NCBI GenBank assembly: GCA_902629285.1
Contig: CACOQN010000003.1
Location: 1 to 64,000, forward strand
Length of the DNA stretch: 64,000 nucleotides
Source: an uncultured Pelagibacteraceae bacterium
GTDB lineage: Bacteria > Pseudomonadota > Alphaproteobacteria > Pelagibacterales > Pelagibacteraceae
Direction of reading: 5' to 3'
Shown here: positions 1 to 10,793 of the stretch, one piece after another
Layout: each line of letters opens with the position of its first letter
Position numbering within the stretch: position 1 is the stretch's first letter
Position numbers and translations under genes: made by a program
Notes under the pieces: model-generated
Database searches by the model: none
What the model was told of the DNA's origin: nothing
Seen by the model: the letters and a program-made list of their open reading frames with translations, nothing else

Positions 1-435
1 GATTTGTTCAAATATTATTATCTTTTGCTTAAGATTTTTAAGATCTAAATTATTTAAAGAAGGTATTTCATCTAAATCTGACAATAATATTAAATCTTCA
101 TCATTGGCTTCTTCTATACCTTTCATCACATAATTTCTTTGTCCATTTTCTCTTTTGACTGCATTGTTAATAAATTTTTGTTCTCTTACTATTTCTGCAT
201 CACGCTCACTAATTTCTTCTATATTATTTGGATAACCATCCCATACTATGTATTTTATTTTATTTTTAAATTTTTCATATTTACTTATGTCAAATTTTAA
301 TGTTCTTCTCTCACCATTGTGATTAAATGTACTTTCGACTATTACGAAATAATCCACATAATCGTTTAGTATATTTAATCTTGTTTCAAGAATTAAATCT
401 TCATCAAAATACGTAAAACAATCATAAACTTTCAT
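1..435 (-). CDS. Glycosyltransferase family 17-like protein (partial, 3' end outside window)
   Basis: The first 145 residues are visible; the gene runs off the left edge of the window. The opening (MKVYDCFTYFDEDL, then LNILNDYVDYFVIVEST) and the acidic DLDEIP motif at residues 120-125 resemble the GT17 family, whose eukaryotic members add a bisecting N-acetylglucosamine and whose bacterial members are mostly uncharacterised polysaccharide enzymes. The acidic DxD-type motif would bind the metal and nucleotide sugar. The ATG lies 2 bases after the lepA stop on the same strand, so it is probably the last visible gene of the translation operon. The acceptor sugar cannot be told from sequence. Confidence 0.7.
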   Translation of the reverse strand, partial: MKVYDCFTYFDEDLILETRLNILNDYVDYFVIVESTFNHNGERRTLKFDISKYEKFKNKIKYIVWDGYPNNIEEISERDAEIVREQKFINNAVKRENGQRNYVMKGIEEANDEDLILLSDLDEIPSLNNLDLKNLKQKIIIFEQI

Positions 436-437
436 AA

Positions 438-2243
438 TTATTCCTTTTGAATTTTAAGAACACCTATAAACGCCTCTTGAGGTATTTCAACTCTTCCAAA
501 TTGTTTTGATCTTGCTTTACCCTTTTTTTGTTTTTCTAAAAGTTTTCTCTTTCTATCCGTTGCACCACCACCATGAATTTTAGTTAAAACATCTTTTTTA
601 AATCCTTTAATTGTTTCTCTGGCAATAATTTTGCCTCCGATAGCTGCTTGTACTGGTATCATAAAGTTGTGTCGAGGTATTAGATCTTTCAACTTCTCGC
701 ATACTTCTCTCCCTGTTTTTTGGGCAAAATTCTTGTGTATCATCATTGCCAAAGCATCGACAGGTTCTCCGTTTACCAAAATTCCAAGTTTTACAAGATC
801 TCCTTCTCTGTGTTCGATAATTTCATAATCAAAACTAGCATATCCACTTGTCATTGATTTTAATCTATCATTAAAATCAAAAACAACTTCATTTAAGGGA
901 AGTTCATAATTTACAACAGCTCTATTTCCTGAATAACTTAAGTTAGTTTGAATCCCTCTTTTATCTTGGCACATTTTAATTATTGAACCTAAATACTGAT
1001 CAGGAGTTATTATTGTTGCCTTTATCCATGGCTCTTCAATATTTTGAATTAAGGTTGGATCTGGTAGACTTGAAGGATTTTGAAGGTCTATTATATTACC
1101 ATTATTTAAATATACTTTATAAACAACTCCCGGAGTTGTAGTTAATAAATTTACATCAAATTCTCTTTCTAGTCTTTCTGTCACTATTTCCAAGTGAAGT
1201 AATCCTAAAAATCCACATCTAAAACCTAACCCTAAAGCAGATGATGATTCTGGCTCAAATGAAAAGCTAGCGTCATTTAACTGGAGTTTAGCTAAACCAT
1301 CTTTTAATTTTTGGAATTCTGAACTATCTACAGGAAATAATCCACAAAACACAACTGGTTTGCTTGGTTTAAATCCAGGCAAAGCCTCTTTTAGCGGTTT
1401 TGAAGCGTCACAAATTGTGTCTCCAACTTTTGTCTCGGACAAAACCTTTATGCCAGTAGTAATAAATCCAATTTCCCCTGTTTTTAATTCATTAATATCA
1501 ACAGGTTTAGGAGTAAAAACTCCAACTTTTTCAACAATATAATCTTGATTAGTAGACATCATTTTAATTTTCATATGTTTAGTAAGTTTTCCATCTATAA
1601 CTCTTACTAAAATTACCACTCCTAAATAAGTGTCATACCAACTGTCAACCAACAAACATTTTAAATTTGCTGAACTTAATCCCTTTGGAGCAGGAAGAGT
1701 TGTTATTATTTGTTCCAAAATGTCTCCTATTCCTTCGCCCGTTTTACCTGAGCATGGAATTGCATTTTCTGTATCAATACCTATTACATCTTCAATTTGT
1801 TTTTTTGTTCTATCTAAATCTGATGCAGGTAGATCAACCTTATTTAAAACAGGTACTATTTCATGGTTAGTATCTAGAGCTTGATAAACATTTGCTAAGG
1901 TTTGTGCTTCTACTCCCTGGGTACTATCTACAATCAAAATTGATCCCTCACATGCATATAAAGATCTACTTACTTCATAACTAAAATCTACATGACCTGG
2001 GGTATCAATAATATTTAAAACATAATTTTTTCCATTTTTAGCTTTGTAATTTAATTTTACAGTTTGAGCTTTAATTGTGATCCCTCTCTCACGTTCAATA
2101 TCCATAGAATCTAAAACTTGAGCTTTCATCTCTCTTTCAGTTAATCCACCACAACTATGAATAATTCTATCGGCTATAGTAGATTTTCCATGATCAATAT
2201 GTGCAATGATTGCAAAATTTCTTATATTATCAATTGTACTCAT
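438..2243 (-). CDS. lepA: Elongation factor 4 (LepA), ribosome back-translocase GTPase
   Basis: 601 residues, full family length. The protein is a cytoplasmic translational GTPase that acts on stalled or mistranslocated ribosomes. The G1 loop AHIDHGKST is at residues 14-22, the G3 motif DTPGHVDF at 80-87 and the G4 motif NKVD at 134-137. The basic C-terminal domain specific to LepA closes the protein ([20 protein letters not shown] region). It lies 8 bases downstream of pheT and 2 bases upstream of a glycosyltransferase gene on the same strand, so it should be cotranscribed with pheST. Confidence 0.97.
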   Translation of the reverse strand: MSTIDNIRNFAIIAHIDHGKSTIADRIIHSCGGLTEREMKAQVLDSMDIERERGITIKAQTVKLNYKAKNGKNYVLNIIDTPGHVDFSYEVSRSLYACEGSILIVDSTQGVEAQTLANVYQALDTNHEIVPVLNKVDLPASDLDRTKKQIEDVIGIDTENAIPCSGKTGEGIGDILEQIITTLPAPKGLSSANLKCLLVDSWYDTYLGVVILVRVIDGKLTKHMKIKMMSTNQDYIVEKVGVFTPKPVDINELKTGEIGFITTGIKVLSETKVGDTICDASKPLKEALPGFKPSKPVVFCGLFPVDSSEFQKLKDGLAKLQLNDASFSFEPESSSALGLGFRCGFLGLLHLEIVTERLEREFDVNLLTTTPGVVYKVYLNNGNIIDLQNPSSLPDPTLIQNIEEPWIKATIITPDQYLGSIIKMCQDKRGIQTNLSYSGNRAVVNYELPLNEVVFDFNDRLKSMTSGYASFDYEIIEHREGDLVKLGILVNGEPVDALAMMIHKNFAQKTGREVCEKLKDLIPRHNFMIPVQAAIGGKIIARETIKGFKKDVLTKIHGGGATDRKRKLLEKQKKGKARSKQFGRVEIPQEAFIGVLKIQKE

Positions 2244-2251
2244 TATTTTTT

Positions 2252-4660
2252 TTAGGAACGAATTTTAGCGCCAGTTTTATTTTCAACTGTTTCTATTATC
2301 AATTTATTAATTTTTTCCAAATCATTATCCGTTAAAGTTTTTTCCAAAGATTGAATTGTTACACTGATAGCAATTGATTTTTTATTTTCAGGAATATTAT
2401 CTCCTTCGTATACGTCAAATACTTTAACATTTGAAATTAAATTTTTATCAATATTTGATATTACACTTACTAAATCTTGTGCACTTATTTTTTTATCAAC
2501 AATAAATGCAAAATCTCTTTCAGATTTTTGAAAGTCAGATACTGAATATTTTGTTTTTTGGTCTTTTAAAGGTTTTTTTGGTAATTTTAAATTATCTAGA
2601 AATATTTCAAAACCTAATAAAGAATCTGTTTTAATATCTAGCGTTTTGATAATGTTTGGATGAATTTCGCCAAAATAAGCAGCTACCTTTTCTTTTCCCT
2701 TATTTAAAAATATTCTGCCTGATTTTCCTGGATGATAATAATTAGGGGTTTCATCATCTAAGTAAAATTTCTCTGAGTCATAACCAGCTTCTACTAAAGT
2801 TTGTACAACATCCTTTTTAATATCAAAAACATCTATATTTCTGTCTTTTTCAATCCATGAAAGTCTGGATTTTTTTCCAGCTGACAAACCACAAACAACT
2901 GTATTCTGAGCCCCAGGTTGTGAACCATAAAATATTGGCCCTATTTCAAATATTGATAAATCCTTAATTCCTCTATCTAAGTTTTTACCCATGTACATTA
3001 CTAAATTTGAGAAAATAGAATTTCTTAATACTCCTAACTCAGAGCTAATTGGATTTACAATTTTTATTTCTTTATTTGCCTCTTTAAAGTGATTGTTAAA
3101 TTTAGCATCTGCAAAGGACCAAGTAATAGCCTCAAAATACCCTTTAGATGCTACTGCCCTTTGAAGAAAGTGAAACAACTTTTGAGTTGGATTTAAAGTA
3201 TTTTTTGATCTTTCTTTAATAGGATTTTCTATTTTTATTTTTTCATAGCCACTAATTCTTACAAGTTCCTCCACTATATCAATTTCTTGATCAATATCTG
3301 GTCTCCAAGATGGTACCGATAATTTAAAGAATTTTTTTTCTTTTTTTAATTTAAAACCAAGTTTTTCTAAAATAGTTATCATTTCTTTAGTTGAAATTTT
3401 AAAACCAGTAATTTTTTCAAATGTTTTTAGTTCAAATTTTATTACTTTGTTTTTATAGGACTCAATTTTTTGAATATCTATTTTACTAATTTCACCACCA
3501 CAAATTTCTTTAATTAAAAAAGCTGCTTTATTTAATCCATCTTCAATAGACAACTGATCAATACCTCTTTCAAATCTAAATTTAGCATCTGTATCGATAT
3601 TCAATTTTTTAGCAGTTTTTCTAATTGATCTTGGATCAAAATAAGCCGACTCTAATAAAACATTTTTTGTATCTAACTCTGTACCAGATCTTATTCCTCC
3701 AATAATACCTCCTAGACCTAAGACACCTTTGTTATCACTTATTACACACATGCCATCGTCTAGTTTATAATTTTTATTGTCTAGAGCAGTAAATTCTTCT
3801 CCTGATTTTGAATTTCTAACAATTATTCCCTTATCAACTTTGTTAGCATCGTATGCGTGCAAAGGACGATTAATATCGATCATGACATAATTTGTAATAT
3901 CTACAATTGCAGATATTGGTTTTTGGCCTATAGAAATTAATTTATCTTTCAACCATTTAGGACTTTCTTTATTTGTGACGTTAGTTATCAAGCAACTACC
4001 AAAAGATAAGCACCCTTGATTTTTTTCTTTTGTTATTTTTACTTTTAAGTTCTGTTTTTTATTAGATTTAATTTTTTTATCTTTTTCTAGTTTTAAGTTT
4101 CCAAAACCTGCGGCTGATAAATCTCTTGCTATTCCCCGAACACCAAGACAGTCTGGTCTATTTGGTGTAATTGATAAATCGATGAGGTTAGAACTTGGTT
4201 TAGAAAAATAACTTTTTCCAATGTTTTTTTCATATTTGGATGAAGATAGCTCAGTGATCCCATCACTTTCATCTGATAAATTCAATTCTGATTCAGAGCA
4301 GAGCATTCCATAAGATGTAACATCTCTTATTTTAGCAACAACAAGCTTAGTTTTATTTTTTGGGATTATAGCGCCTGGTGGGGCATATACAGTAAGAAGG
4401 CCCGCTCTAGCATTTGGAGCACCACAAACAACTTTTTTGATTTCTTTATTACCAACATCAACATCGCAAACTTTAAGTCTGTCTGCATTAGGATGTTTTT
4501 CTGTTTTTATAATTTTTGCAATCTTAAATAAATCTAATCCTTCAGATAAACTTTCTATGCTCTCAACCTCAAGACCTATGTCTGTTAGTTTCTCAATAAG
4601 CATGTCCTCTTTAGCGCTTACTTTTAAATGATCTTTTAGCCAATCATATGTAATCTTCAT
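2252..4660 (-). CDS. pheT: Phenylalanine--tRNA ligase beta subunit
   Basis: 802 residues, the normal bacterial length. It forms the alpha2-beta2 enzyme with PheS, charging tRNA-Phe in the cytoplasm. In order it shows the N-terminal tRNA-binding OB fold (about residues 40-150, with [16 protein letters not shown]), the B3/B4 editing region, the B5 domain, the pseudo-catalytic core and a C-terminal FDX-ACB anticodon-binding domain (about 705-800, [16 protein letters not shown]). Its ATG overlaps the pheS stop by 4 bases (ATGA), the usual translational coupling of the two subunits. Confidence 0.97.
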   Translation of the reverse strand: MKITYDWLKDHLKVSAKEDMLIEKLTDIGLEVESIESLSEGLDLFKIAKIIKTEKHPNADRLKVCDVDVGNKEIKKVVCGAPNARAGLLTVYAPPGAIIPKNKTKLVVAKIRDVTSYGMLCSESELNLSDESDGITELSSSKYEKNIGKSYFSKPSSNLIDLSITPNRPDCLGVRGIARDLSAAGFGNLKLEKDKKIKSNKKQNLKVKITKEKNQGCLSFGSCLITNVTNKESPKWLKDKLISIGQKPISAIVDITNYVMIDINRPLHAYDANKVDKGIIVRNSKSGEEFTALDNKNYKLDDGMCVISDNKGVLGLGGIIGGIRSGTELDTKNVLLESAYFDPRSIRKTAKKLNIDTDAKFRFERGIDQLSIEDGLNKAAFLIKEICGGEISKIDIQKIESYKNKVIKFELKTFEKITGFKISTKEMITILEKLGFKLKKEKKFFKLSVPSWRPDIDQEIDIVEELVRISGYEKIKIENPIKERSKNTLNPTQKLFHFLQRAVASKGYFEAITWSFADAKFNNHFKEANKEIKIVNPISSELGVLRNSIFSNLVMYMGKNLDRGIKDLSIFEIGPIFYGSQPGAQNTVVCGLSAGKKSRLSWIEKDRNIDVFDIKKDVVQTLVEAGYDSEKFYLDDETPNYYHPGKSGRIFLNKGKEKVAAYFGEIHPNIIKTLDIKTDSLLGFEIFLDNLKLPKKPLKDQKTKYSVSDFQKSERDFAFIVDKKISAQDLVSVISNIDKNLISNVKVFDVYEGDNIPENKKSIAISVTIQSLEKTLTDNDLEKINKLIIETVENKTGAKIRS

Positions 4661-5724
4661 CTGCTTAAACCTCTGTAATTTGAAGGGACATCAAGTGGGT
4701 CAAAACCAAAATGATTTAGCCATCTGTAATCACAATCAAAAAAAGCTCTTAAATCATTAATGCCATATTTAAGCATTGCTAATCGGTCTATACCTATTCC
4801 AAAAGCATATCCTTGATATTTTGAAGGATCTACTTTTACATTTCTTAATACATTTGGATGCACCATACCGCAGCCTAAAATTTCAAGCCACTTATCTCCT
4901 TCTCCGATAATTATTTTTCCATCTTTTATTTCATATCCAATATCTACTTCAGCAGATGGTTCTGTGAATGGAAAATGACTAGGTCTAAATCTCATTTTAA
5001 TTTTTTCTACTTCAAAAAATTCTTTAATGAAATAATTCAAGCATCCTTTCAAATGTCCCATATTTATATTTGTATCTATATGCAAACCTTCTACTTGATG
5101 AAACATTGGTGAGTGTGTTTGATCACTATCAGATCTATAAGTTCTACCAGGAGCAATAATCTTAAATGGAGGTTTATCTTTTAGCATAGTTCTGATTTGA
5201 ACTGGTGAAGTATGAGTTCGTAATAAAACCTCTTTGCTTTCATCTAAGTAAAACGTATCATGCATATCTCTTGCTGGATGATTGTCAGGTGTGTTTAAAG
5301 CAGTAAAATTATTATATTCGTTTTCAACATCAGGGCCTTCCTCAACACTAAATCCTATTTCAGAAAAAATGGATGAAATTTCATCAATAGTTTGTGATAC
5401 AGGATGAACTTTTCCTCTAACAAAAAGTCTTTCAGGTAAAGTTATATCAACTTTTTCCTTTTCTAATTTTTCGTTTATTTTTTTTCCTTCTATCTCGCTA
5501 ATTTTAGAAGTTATTAAATTCTGAAGTTCGTCTTTAGCCTGATTTAAGTCTGATGCAAATTTTTTTCTATCAGTCTCTGGAATTGATCCTATTGTTTTAA
5601 ATTTTGATGAAATTAAACCATTTTTACCAAAGAGCTCAGTTTTAATTTCGTTTATTTGATCAATGCTTATATCATTTTCTAGCTTTGATATAAACTGATC
5701 TCTAATATTTTTTATCTCTGACAT
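4657..5724 (-). CDS. pheS: Phenylalanine--tRNA ligase alpha subunit
   Basis: 355 residues. This is the catalytic subunit of the class II enzyme. The N-terminal coiled coil (about residues 1-85) is followed by the aminoacylation core with the motif 2 region ([20 protein letters not shown]) and the motif 3 region ([17 protein letters not shown]). It overlaps pheT by 4 bases and lies 43 bases downstream of rplT on the same strand. No leader peptide or attenuator was seen in the 43-base gap. Confidence 0.97.
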   Translation of the reverse strand: MSEIKNIRDQFISKLENDISIDQINEIKTELFGKNGLISSKFKTIGSIPETDRKKFASDLNQAKDELQNLITSKISEIEGKKINEKLEKEKVDITLPERLFVRGKVHPVSQTIDEISSIFSEIGFSVEEGPDVENEYNNFTALNTPDNHPARDMHDTFYLDESKEVLLRTHTSPVQIRTMLKDKPPFKIIAPGRTYRSDSDQTHSPMFHQVEGLHIDTNINMGHLKGCLNYFIKEFFEVEKIKMRFRPSHFPFTEPSAEVDIGYEIKDGKIIIGEGDKWLEILGCGMVHPNVLRNVKVDPSKYQGYAFGIGIDRLAMLKYGINDLRAFFDCDYRWLNHFGFDPLDVPSNYRGLSR

Positions 5725-5767
5725 ATTAGTAGATTATTTCCTTAAGAAATAAAAACAATAGCGAAGA

Positions 5768-6124
5768 TTAATTTAAAGCTGATTGAGCTTTTTGTACAAT
5801 TGTTTTGAATGCTTCTGGGCTATCGTAAGCAATTTCAGCAAGAATTTTTCTATCTATTGCAATACCACATTTATTTAATCCATTGATAAATTTTGAATAA
5901 GTTAGGCCTTCAGCTCTCACGCCGGCATTAATTCTCTGTATCCACAATGATTTAAAATCTCTTTTTTTATTTCTTCTGTCTCTGTAAGCATATTGCATGG
6001 ATTTTTCCATTGCTTGCTTAGCAACTCTAATAGTATTCTTTCTTCTGCCCCATTGCCCTTTTACAGCTTTTAGAACTTTTTTATGTTTAGCTTTACTTGT
6101 AACGCCTCTTTTAACTCTTGCCAT
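5768..6124 (-). CDS. rplT: 50S ribosomal protein L20
   Basis: 118 residues, matching L20 throughout ([16 protein letters not shown] start, [19 protein letters not shown] core). It is an early-assembly 23S rRNA-binding protein and, in several bacteria, the autogenous repressor of the infC-rpmI-rplT operon. Only 2 bases separate it from rpmI. The lysine- and arginine-rich N-terminal tail is typical. No obvious L20-binding pseudoknot could be assigned by eye in the short upstream gaps. Confidence 0.98.
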   Translation of the reverse strand: MARVKRGVTSKAKHKKVLKAVKGQWGRRKNTIRVAKQAMEKSMQYAYRDRRNKKRDFKSLWIQRINAGVRAEGLTYSKFINGLNKCGIAIDRKILAEIAYDSPEAFKTIVQKAQSALN

Positions 6125-6126
6125 TA

Positions 6127-6333
6127 TTAACCTCTTAAACTGTAAGGCATGTATGACTTAACAATTTTTCCATCTTGTTTAGATAATGTTGTTGTGCCCC
6201 TTAGTTTTCTTATTTGTGAGTTCGTTCTTTTAATCATACCATGTCTTTTACCTGCTTGAGCAGAAATAACTTTGCCCTTTGCAGAAATTTTAAACCTTTT
6301 TTTTGCAGAGCTTTTTGTTTTAAGTTTTGGCAT
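6127..6333 (-). CDS. rpmI: 50S ribosomal protein L35
   Basis: 68 residues with the full L35 pattern ([15 protein letters not shown] at the start, [10 protein letters not shown] in the middle). It is a small basic protein of the large subunit. It sits between infC (53-base gap) and rplT (2-base gap) in the order infC-rpmI-rplT that is conserved across bacteria. Confidence 0.97.
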   Translation of the reverse strand: MPKLKTKSSAKKRFKISAKGKVISAQAGKRHGMIKRTNSQIRKLRGTTTLSKQDGKIVKSYMPYSLRG

Positions 6334-6386
6334 AATTCAGCGGTCTTATACAAAGAAAGATATAATTTTACAACCTATATTAAAGC

Positions 6387-6932
6387 TCATAAAGGCTGAA
6401 TTACCATAATCATTTGCTTCCCATCAAACTTTGGATGCAATTCTACTTTACCAATATCCTTCATATCTTCTTTAATTTTACCCATAAGTTCATTACCTAG
6501 ATGTGAATGTTGAAGCTCTCTACCTTTAAATCTTATAGTGAATTTAACTTTGTCTCCTTTGGCTATAAATTTTTTGGCATTTTTAACTTTAAATTCATAA
6601 TCATGAGTTTCAGTAACAGGTCTCATTTTAATTTCTTTTAAAGAAACAATTTTTTGTTTTTTCTTTGCAAGATTTGCTTTTTTTTGAGCGTCATATTTAT
6701 ATTTACCCATATCCATTATTTTACATACAGGAGGGTTTGCATTAGGTGCTATTTCAATCAAATCTAAACCTTGATTTTTTGCCATAGAAATTGCTTCATT
6801 GGTGTTAATAACTCCAAGATTTTCTCCATCACTTGTTATAACTTGAACATCTGGAGAAGAAATTCTATTATTAGATCTCGGACCTCTATCCTTGGTTCTT
6901 CTTTGAAAATAATTTTGTTTGAAATCTGCCAC
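6387..6932 (-). CDS. infC: Translation initiation factor IF-3, GTG start
   Basis: 181 residues, full length. IF-3 binds the 30S subunit, prevents subunit joining and checks the start codon. The N domain (about residues 15-90, VQVITSDGENLGV and KIMDMGKYKY) and C domain (about 95-181, RPVTETHDYEFKVKNAKKF) are both present. The start is GTG at 6930-6932, directly abutting the thrS stop codon (6933-6935), so no upstream in-frame start is possible without invading thrS. E. coli infC uses the rare AUU start for autoregulation; here the start is a milder non-AUG codon. Confidence 0.95.
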   Translation of the reverse strand: MADFKQNYFQRRTKDRGPRSNNRISSPDVQVITSDGENLGVINTNEAISMAKNQGLDLIEIAPNANPPVCKIMDMGKYKYDAQKKANLAKKKQKIVSLKEIKMRPVTETHDYEFKVKNAKKFIAKGDKVKFTIRFKGRELQHSHLGNELMGKIKEDMKDIGKVELHPKFDGKQMIMVIQPL

Positions 6933-8852
6933 TTAGTTTGATGATGCTTTATTTAGAGCAGAGAAAGTTTTTAAAAAATGTTCTATATCCATATTTTCTT
7001 GTTTATTAGAGTCTAATCTTCTAATCGTTACTGAATTGGAGTCAACTTCTTTTTTACCACAAATAAGTAAAAGTGGTATTTTCGCTAAAGAATGATCTCT
7101 AATTTTGTAATTTAAATTATTATTTTTCAAATCTACTGAAGAGCTAATACCTTCATGTTTTATTTTTTCAGATACTTTTATTGCATAATCATTAAATTCT
7201 TCTGAAATAGGAATTACCATTGTCTGTAAAGGAGAGATCCAAAAGGGAAACTTACCTGCATAATTTTCAATTAGAATTCCTATAAATCTTTCTAGTGAAC
7301 CAAATAAAGCTCTATGCAACATAACAGGTACTTTTTTAGTTCCATCTTTATCGATATAAGAAGCATCCAATCTTCCAGGTAAATTAAAATCCACTTGTAG
7401 AGTACCACACTGCCAATCTCTACCGATCGCATCCCTTAATACAAATTCAATCTTTGGACCATAAAATGCGCCTTCGCCTTTATTAATACTATATTCTAAC
7501 TTTGAAGCTTTTACTGCTTCTAGCAATGATGCTTCTGCCTTATCCCAAACCTCATCCTCTCCAACTCTAACCTCTGGTCTATCAGCATATTTAAGAATTA
7601 TATTTTCAAAACCAAGATCTTTATAAATATCAAGAATTAAATTAGTTACTTCTAAACATTCACTGGTAATTTGATCCTCTGAACAAAATATATGTGCATC
7701 ATCTTGAGTAAACGCTCTAACTCTTAAAAGACCATGTAATGCTCCTGATGGTTCATAACGATGAACTTTTCCAAATTCTGTAATGCGCAAGGGAAGATCT
7801 CGATAACTTTTTAATCCTTGATTAAATACCTGAATATGTCCAGGACAATTCATAGGTTTAATTGCAAAAACTTTCTCATCTGGTGTTTCAGAAGTATACA
7901 TATTCTCTCCATATTTTTCCCAGTGCCCAGACTTTTCCCACAATTGTCTATCTAATATTTCTGGAGTATTTACCTCTTTATAACCAGCTGCATCTTGTCT
8001 ACTTCTCATATAACTTATTAATTTTTGAAATAAAGCCCAACCTTTCTGATGCCAAAAAACTACACCCGGACTTTCTTCTCTAAAATGAAATAAATCCATT
8101 TCCTTACCAAGTTTTCTATGGTCTCTTTTTTCTGCTTCCTCAATTCTCGTTAGATAGTCATCTAATTCTTTCTGAGTTGCCCAACCTGTTCCATAAATTC
8201 TTTGAAGCATTTCATTATTAGAATCTCCTCTCCAATATGCTCCTGAAACTTTCATCAATTTGAAAGCTTTACCTATTTTACCAGAGGATAATAAATGTGG
8301 ACCTCTACACAAATCATGCCAAGTATCTCCATGATGATATATTGAAAGTTCCTCAGTTTTTGGAATACTCTCTATAATTTCAGCTTTATATTTTTCTCCA
8401 ATTTTTATAAAATGTTTTATGGCTTTTTCTCTTTCCCAAACTTCCCTTCTAGTTATTACATCTCTATCAATTATTTCTGACATTCTTTTTTCAATATTTT
8501 CAAGATCATCTTTTGTAAAGGGTTCTTTTCTAGCAAAATCATAATAAAAACCATTTTCTATTACTGGCCCAATAGTTACTTGAGTACCTGGGTATAGTTC
8601 TTGAACAGCCATTGCCATAATATGTGCTGTATCATGCCTAATAACTTCTAAACCTTCATGATCTTTTGCAGTAAAAATTTTAACAGAGCTATCTTTATTT
8701 ATTTCAAAATATAAATCTTTAAGCTCACCATCCACACTCATTACAAGTGCTTGTTTAGCCAATGATTTGCTAATTTTTTCAGCTATTTCCAGTCCAGTAA
8801 CTTTTTTTGGAAAATCAATGTTGTTTCCGTCAGGTAATGTAATTATAGGCAT
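6933..8852 (-). CDS. thrS: Threonine--tRNA ligase
   Basis: 639 residues. It charges tRNA-Thr and edits mischarged Ser-tRNA. The order is an N-terminal TGS domain (1-62), the editing domain with HDTAH at 73-77 and the C182/H186 zinc-type motif (LCRGPH), the class II catalytic core with the zinc-ligand motif NCPGH (C336), and the C-terminal anticodon-binding domain (about 540-639). The stop of the upstream glycosyltransferase gene is immediately followed by the thrS region: the thrS ATG and the glycosyltransferase stop abut with no gap. Confidence 0.97.
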   Translation of the reverse strand: MPIITLPDGNNIDFPKKVTGLEIAEKISKSLAKQALVMSVDGELKDLYFEINKDSSVKIFTAKDHEGLEVIRHDTAHIMAMAVQELYPGTQVTIGPVIENGFYYDFARKEPFTKDDLENIEKRMSEIIDRDVITRREVWEREKAIKHFIKIGEKYKAEIIESIPKTEELSIYHHGDTWHDLCRGPHLLSSGKIGKAFKLMKVSGAYWRGDSNNEMLQRIYGTGWATQKELDDYLTRIEEAEKRDHRKLGKEMDLFHFREESPGVVFWHQKGWALFQKLISYMRSRQDAAGYKEVNTPEILDRQLWEKSGHWEKYGENMYTSETPDEKVFAIKPMNCPGHIQVFNQGLKSYRDLPLRITEFGKVHRYEPSGALHGLLRVRAFTQDDAHIFCSEDQITSECLEVTNLILDIYKDLGFENIILKYADRPEVRVGEDEVWDKAEASLLEAVKASKLEYSINKGEGAFYGPKIEFVLRDAIGRDWQCGTLQVDFNLPGRLDASYIDKDGTKKVPVMLHRALFGSLERFIGILIENYAGKFPFWISPLQTMVIPISEEFNDYAIKVSEKIKHEGISSSVDLKNNNLNYKIRDHSLAKIPLLLICGKKEVDSNSVTIRRLDSNKQENMDIEHFLKTFSALNKASSN

Positions 8853-10007
8853 TTAATTTAATAATCTTTTATACTCTGAATAAGTAGAAAAGCACATTTT
8901 TTCAACATTAAATTTTTGAACTATGTTTTTTCTCCCTTCAGTACCAATTGATTTTAACAATGTTTCATCCAAATAAAGGAGTTTTAAAATTTTTTTGCTT
9001 AAGGCTTTTGCATCTCCTGCTTCATACAAAAAACCTGTTTTTTCATTAATAATTGTTTCATTGGAACCACCAATATTACTTGCAACAATTGGTGTCTCCA
9101 TAGATTGTGCTTCAACAGCAACCCTTCCAAAAGCTTCAGGCTCGGTTGAGGCAGATACCACAATATCTGTAACCTTATATGCCAAAGCCATATCCTTACA
9201 GTGGTCTATAAATCTAATTTGATTTAACAATCTATATTGTTCTGAAAGTCTTATTAACTTTTTCTTATATAAATCTCTACCTTGATCACTTCCTAAAATA
9301 ACAGCATAAAATGCTTCATAGCCTAATTCAATATTAACTAAATTAATTGCTTCAATAAAAACTTCTTGTCCTTTCCAAGATGTTAATCTCCCAGGCAAAA
9401 GAATAATTTTTTTATCTTTTTCTATATTCCATTTTTTTAATATTTTTTTTTCATCAGACTCAAATTTTGTTGTTGGATCAAAATAATCAACATTTATTCC
9501 TCTAAAAATAACTAAAAGTTTTTTTTTATCATTTAGATATTTGGAATAATTTTGTTTAATATGTGAAAATATAAAATTAGATCCTGCAATTATTAAATCA
9601 GATCTTACCATAATGGAATTATAGAATTTTTTTAAATTATTTTTAAAATTGTATGTCCCATGAAATGTTGTAACAAATTTTCTACCAGTTAGTTTGGTTG
9701 CTAATAAACATGACCAAGCTGGAGCTCTACTCCTTGCATGTACAATAGAGATATTATTAATTAAAATTATACCAATTAAAATTATAGCATTTATTAAAAT
9801 TAATAGTGGATTTTTGCTATTTACCGGTAACCTAAATACTTTTACTTTTTTTTTATCTATAAATTTTAGTAATTCTCCACCACTTGTGACTATAAAAGAT
9901 TTACAGTTATTTTCGGGTAAGTAATGAGCAATGTCAAAACAACCAGTTTCAGCACCTCCATAACCTAATTTTGGTATTACTTGTAAAACTTTTAAATCAG
10001 ATGGCAT
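8853..10007 (-). CDS. Glycosyltransferase family 4 (GT-B fold)
   Basis: 384 residues. The N-terminal half begins with a GT-B nucleotide-fold signature (VIPKLGYGGAETGCFDIA, residues about 9-26) and contains a hydrophobic stretch near residues 70-90 that may dock it to the membrane. The C-terminal half has ILLPGRLTSWKGQEVFIEA and the EPEAFGRVAVEAQ nucleotide-sugar motif (E-x7-E type). Such enzymes build lipopolysaccharide or other surface glycans at the inner membrane. It appears to be the first gene of the thrS-infC-rpmI-rplT-pheST-lepA operon, abutting thrS without a gap. The sugar and acceptor are unknown. Confidence 0.88.
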   Translation of the reverse strand: MPSDLKVLQVIPKLGYGGAETGCFDIAHYLPENNCKSFIVTSGGELLKFIDKKKVKVFRLPVNSKNPLLILINAIILIGIILINNISIVHARSRAPAWSCLLATKLTGRKFVTTFHGTYNFKNNLKKFYNSIMVRSDLIIAGSNFIFSHIKQNYSKYLNDKKKLLVIFRGINVDYFDPTTKFESDEKKILKKWNIEKDKKIILLPGRLTSWKGQEVFIEAINLVNIELGYEAFYAVILGSDQGRDLYKKKLIRLSEQYRLLNQIRFIDHCKDMALAYKVTDIVVSASTEPEAFGRVAVEAQSMETPIVASNIGGSNETIINEKTGFLYEAGDAKALSKKILKLLYLDETLLKSIGTEGRKNIVQKFNVEKMCFSTYSEYKRLLN

Positions 10008-10049
10008 TTGATATGATTATATATTAATAGACAAAACTTATAAACGATT

Positions 10050-10793
10050 ATGGCAAATTTCAGATTTTATAAAATATCAAATACAAAGAAAATCAGACAT
10101 ATTATCAAAATTTTTAAAAATAATTCTTTTATAGTTTTTTTACATGGTTTTATGTCGGACCTTGAAGGGGAAAAACCAAATGCATTTTTAAAGTTTGCTA
10201 AGAAAAATAAGGTAAGTTTTTTAGCACTTGAATACTCCGGACATGGAAAATCTTCAGGTAAATTTATAAACGGAAATATTTCAAAATGGAGTAAAGAGAC
10301 GTCTATTCTAATAAGAAAATATGTAAAAAAAAAAAATTTTATATTAATTGGTTCAAGTATGGGTGCATGGATTTCTCTTAATCAATTTAAAGTATTTAAA
10401 AAACAAATTAAGGGATTTTTAGGTATAGGAGCTGCTCCTGAATTTTTAGAAAACTTAATGTGGAAAAAATTTACTAAAAAAATGAAAGACGAAACAATAA
10501 GAAAGGGTATTTATCATTTAAAACATGGAAATTATGAATATCCAATTTCACTTCAGCTAATAAAAGATGGCAGAAAAAACAAAGTTTTGAATAAGAAAAT
10601 TAATTCAAATATTAAAGTTACAATGGTACATGGTGAAAAGGATGAAGTAGTCCCTGTTTCTTATTCAAGAAAGATTTTAAAATTATTTCCAAGAGCAAAA
10701 AAAAAATTAAATATAATTAAGAAAGGCGATCATAGTTTATCAAGTAAAAAAAGATTAAAGATAATTTTGAAAGAGCTTAATTTATTAATTTAA
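10050..10793 (+). CDS. Alpha/beta hydrolase (serine esterase/thioesterase-like)
   Basis: 247 residues of a compact alpha/beta hydrolase without signal peptide. The oxyanion region is LHGFMSDLEG (31-40), the nucleophile elbow is GSSMGAW with S103, and the probable triad is completed by D198 (GEKDEVVP) and H228 (GDHSL). The overall layout resembles the bacterial homologues of ABHD10/palmitoyl-protein thioesterase-like hydrolases, but the substrate is not evident. It is divergent from the glycosyltransferase gene (42-base gap) and converges on gltB, with the two stop codons overlapping. Confidence 0.85.
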   Translation: MANFRFYKISNTKKIRHIIKIFKNNSFIVFLHGFMSDLEGEKPNAFLKFAKKNKVSFLALEYSGHGKSSGKFINGNISKWSKETSILIRKYVKKKNFILIGSSMGAWISLNQFKVFKKQIKGFLGIGAAPEFLENLMWKKFTKKMKDETIRKGIYHLKHGNYEYPISLQLIKDGRKNKVLNKKINSNIKVTMVHGEKDEVVPVSYSRKILKLFPRAKKKLNIIKKGDHSLSSKKRLKIILKELNLLI

